Source: Enterobacter soli ATCC BAA-2102
GTDB taxonomy: Bacteria; Pseudomonadota; Gammaproteobacteria; Enterobacterales; Enterobacteriaceae
Length of the DNA: 64,000 nucleotides
Assembly (NCBI RefSeq): GCF_001654845.1
Contig: NZ_LXES01000011.1
Span: 39,195-103,194 of the forward strand
Direction of reading: 5' to 3'
Shown: in pieces, positions 63,236-64,000 of the stretch
Numbering within the stretch: the first letter of the stretch is position 1
Layout: each line of letters opens with the position of its first letter
The notes under the pieces: model-generated
Database searches by the model: none
What the model was told of the DNA's origin: nothing
Seen by the model: the letters and a program-made list of their open reading frames with translations, nothing else
Translations under genes and position numbers: made by a program

Positions 63236-63829
63236 ATGAGTGAAATCATTTCCGCAGCGGTTTTATTGATCCTGATTATGGATCCACTCGGAAACTTACC
63301 TATCTTCATGTCGGTGCTTAAACACACCGAGCCGAAGCGCCGCCGGGCAATTATGATCCGCGAGCTTCTGATTGCGTTGCTGGTGATGTTTATCTTCCTT
63401 TTCGCGGGCGAAAAAATCCTCGCGTTCCTGAATTTACGCGCAGAAACGGTCTCTATTTCCGGCGGGATTATCCTGTTCCTGATCGCCATCAAAATGATTT
63501 TCCCGAGCGCGGAAGGGAGCAGCAGCGGGCTGCCTGCGGGTGAAGAGCCGTTTATCGTGCCGCTGGCGATCCCTCTGGTCGCCGGGCCGACGATTCTGGC
63601 GACGCTGATGCTGCTGTCGCATCAGTATCCGAACCAGATGAGCCACCTGGTGATTGCCCTGCTGATTGCCTGGGGCGGGACGTTTATTATTTTGCTGCAA
63701 TCGTCGCTGTTTTTACGTCTGCTGGGCGAGAAAGGGGTGAATGCGCTGGAGCGCTTGATGGGGCTGATTCTGGTGATGATGGCGACCCAGATGTTCCTGG
63801 ACGGGATCCGGGCGTGGATGAAGGGGTAG
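63236..63829 (+). CDS. yhgN: MarC-family inner-membrane protein YhgN
   Basis: A 197-residue membrane protein of the MarC/UPF0056 family with about six helices (first ISAAVLLILIMDPLGNLPIF, then LLIALLVMFIFLFAG and others). The DPLGNLP motif near residues 16-22 and IPLVAGPTILATLMLL near 112 are family marks. Despite its family name it has no proven role in antibiotic resistance; transport is suspected. Confidence 0.94.
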   Translation: MSEIISAAVLLILIMDPLGNLPIFMSVLKHTEPKRRRAIMIRELLIALLVMFIFLFAGEKILAFLNLRAETVSISGGIILFLIAIKMIFPSAEGSSSGLPAGEEPFIVPLAIPLVAGPTILATLMLLSHQYPNQMSHLVIALLIAWGGTFIILLQSSLFLRLLGEKGVNALERLMGLILVMMATQMFLDGIRAWMKG

Positions 63830-63841
63830 CAAGGTAAAAGC

Positions 63842-63867
63842 AAAACGGCAACCACGTTGCCGTTTTT
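63842..63867 (+). terminator. Terminator after yhgN
   Basis: AAAACGGCAAC-CAC-GTTGCCGTTTTT directly follows yhgN. The stem sequence is nearly the same as at 18638 and 52321, and a degenerate CCCTCCC palindrome follows at about 63876. Confidence 0.87.
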
Positions 63868-64000
63868 AGTGTTTGCTCCCCCTCCCTGTGGGCTGAGGGT
63901 TCCCCAGTAATTTTTGTCTTTATTCAGCGATGACATTACGCCATTGAAATAAAAGACTACTAGCGGCTCCATGGTCCGGCTGAAAATCGCCGAAGCGTTT
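63868..64000. other. Right edge, unassigned
   Basis: After the palindrome remnant (CCCCCTCCCTGTGGGCTGAGGG) the last 95 bases contain no gene I can identify. In E. coli gntU would come next on the minus strand, but I see no GntU-like residues in the few codons available. Confidence 0.3.

Noticed and set aside
63868..64000. Insertion sequence or start of gntU at the right edge
   Set aside because: Too short; no terminal repeats or transposase or GntU residues could be recognised.

Overview
The window is a contiguous stretch of enterobacterial chromosome. Gene order and protein sequences follow the E. coli 75-77 min region closely: gph-rpe-dam-damX-aroB-aroK-hofQPONM / mrcA-nudE-igaA-yrfG-hslR-hslO-pckA-envZ-ompR-greB-tex-feoABC-bioH-gntX-nfuA-gntT-malQP-malT / glpREG-glpD / glgPACXB-asd-yhgN. 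Proteins are near-identical in length to E. coli K-12 orthologues but clearly diverged, and a non-K-12 gene sits between feoC and bioH. I infer an Enterobacter-like member of Enterobacteriaceae (Enterobacter, Lelliottia or Leclercia level); genus is not proven by the sequence.

Bases 1-8800 are read leftwards: the 5' part of gph, rpe, dam, damX, aroB and aroK (the aroK-to-gph operon), then hofM-N-O-P-Q, a DNA-uptake/pilus-assembly-type operon. From 8915 mrcA (PBP1A) runs rightwards, followed by nudE(-), igaA, yrfG, hslR and hslO (+), pckA (+), ompR-envZ (-), greB and tex (+), feoABC (+), a small DUF1471 secreted-protein gene (-), bioH (-), gntX and nfuA (+), gntT (+), malQ-malP (-) and malT (+).

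Between malT and glpR (39137-48521), where E. coli carries the rtc RNA-repair genes, lies the one accessory region: an Rhs polymorphic-toxin locus. It holds a DUF4123-type type VI secretion adaptor, an unrecognised 383-residue protein with a hydrophobic C-terminus, and a 1269-residue Rhs protein whose C-terminal toxin resembles polymorphic toxin type 24, followed by a candidate immunity gene. Behind these are displaced Rhs tips: a TreTu-like toxin broken by one stop codon with a small candidate immunity gene; a second orphan toxin with a mutated tip motif and its candidate immunity gene; a toxin tail remnant with a paralogous immunity gene; and a recombined scrap of Rhs core. No VgrG or PAAR is visible, so delivery would depend on parts encoded elsewhere.

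From 48522 the core chromosome resumes: glpR-glpG-glpE (-) divergent from glpD (+), then glgP-A-C-X-B (-), asd (-) and yhgN (+). Together the genes around the Rhs locus form a maltose/glycogen/glycerol carbon-storage neighbourhood. Intergenic spaces carry classical REP elements, and a second dispersed palindrome, built around CCCTCTCCC and often placed next to a short GGCAAC/GTTGCC terminator hairpin, recurs at least six times.
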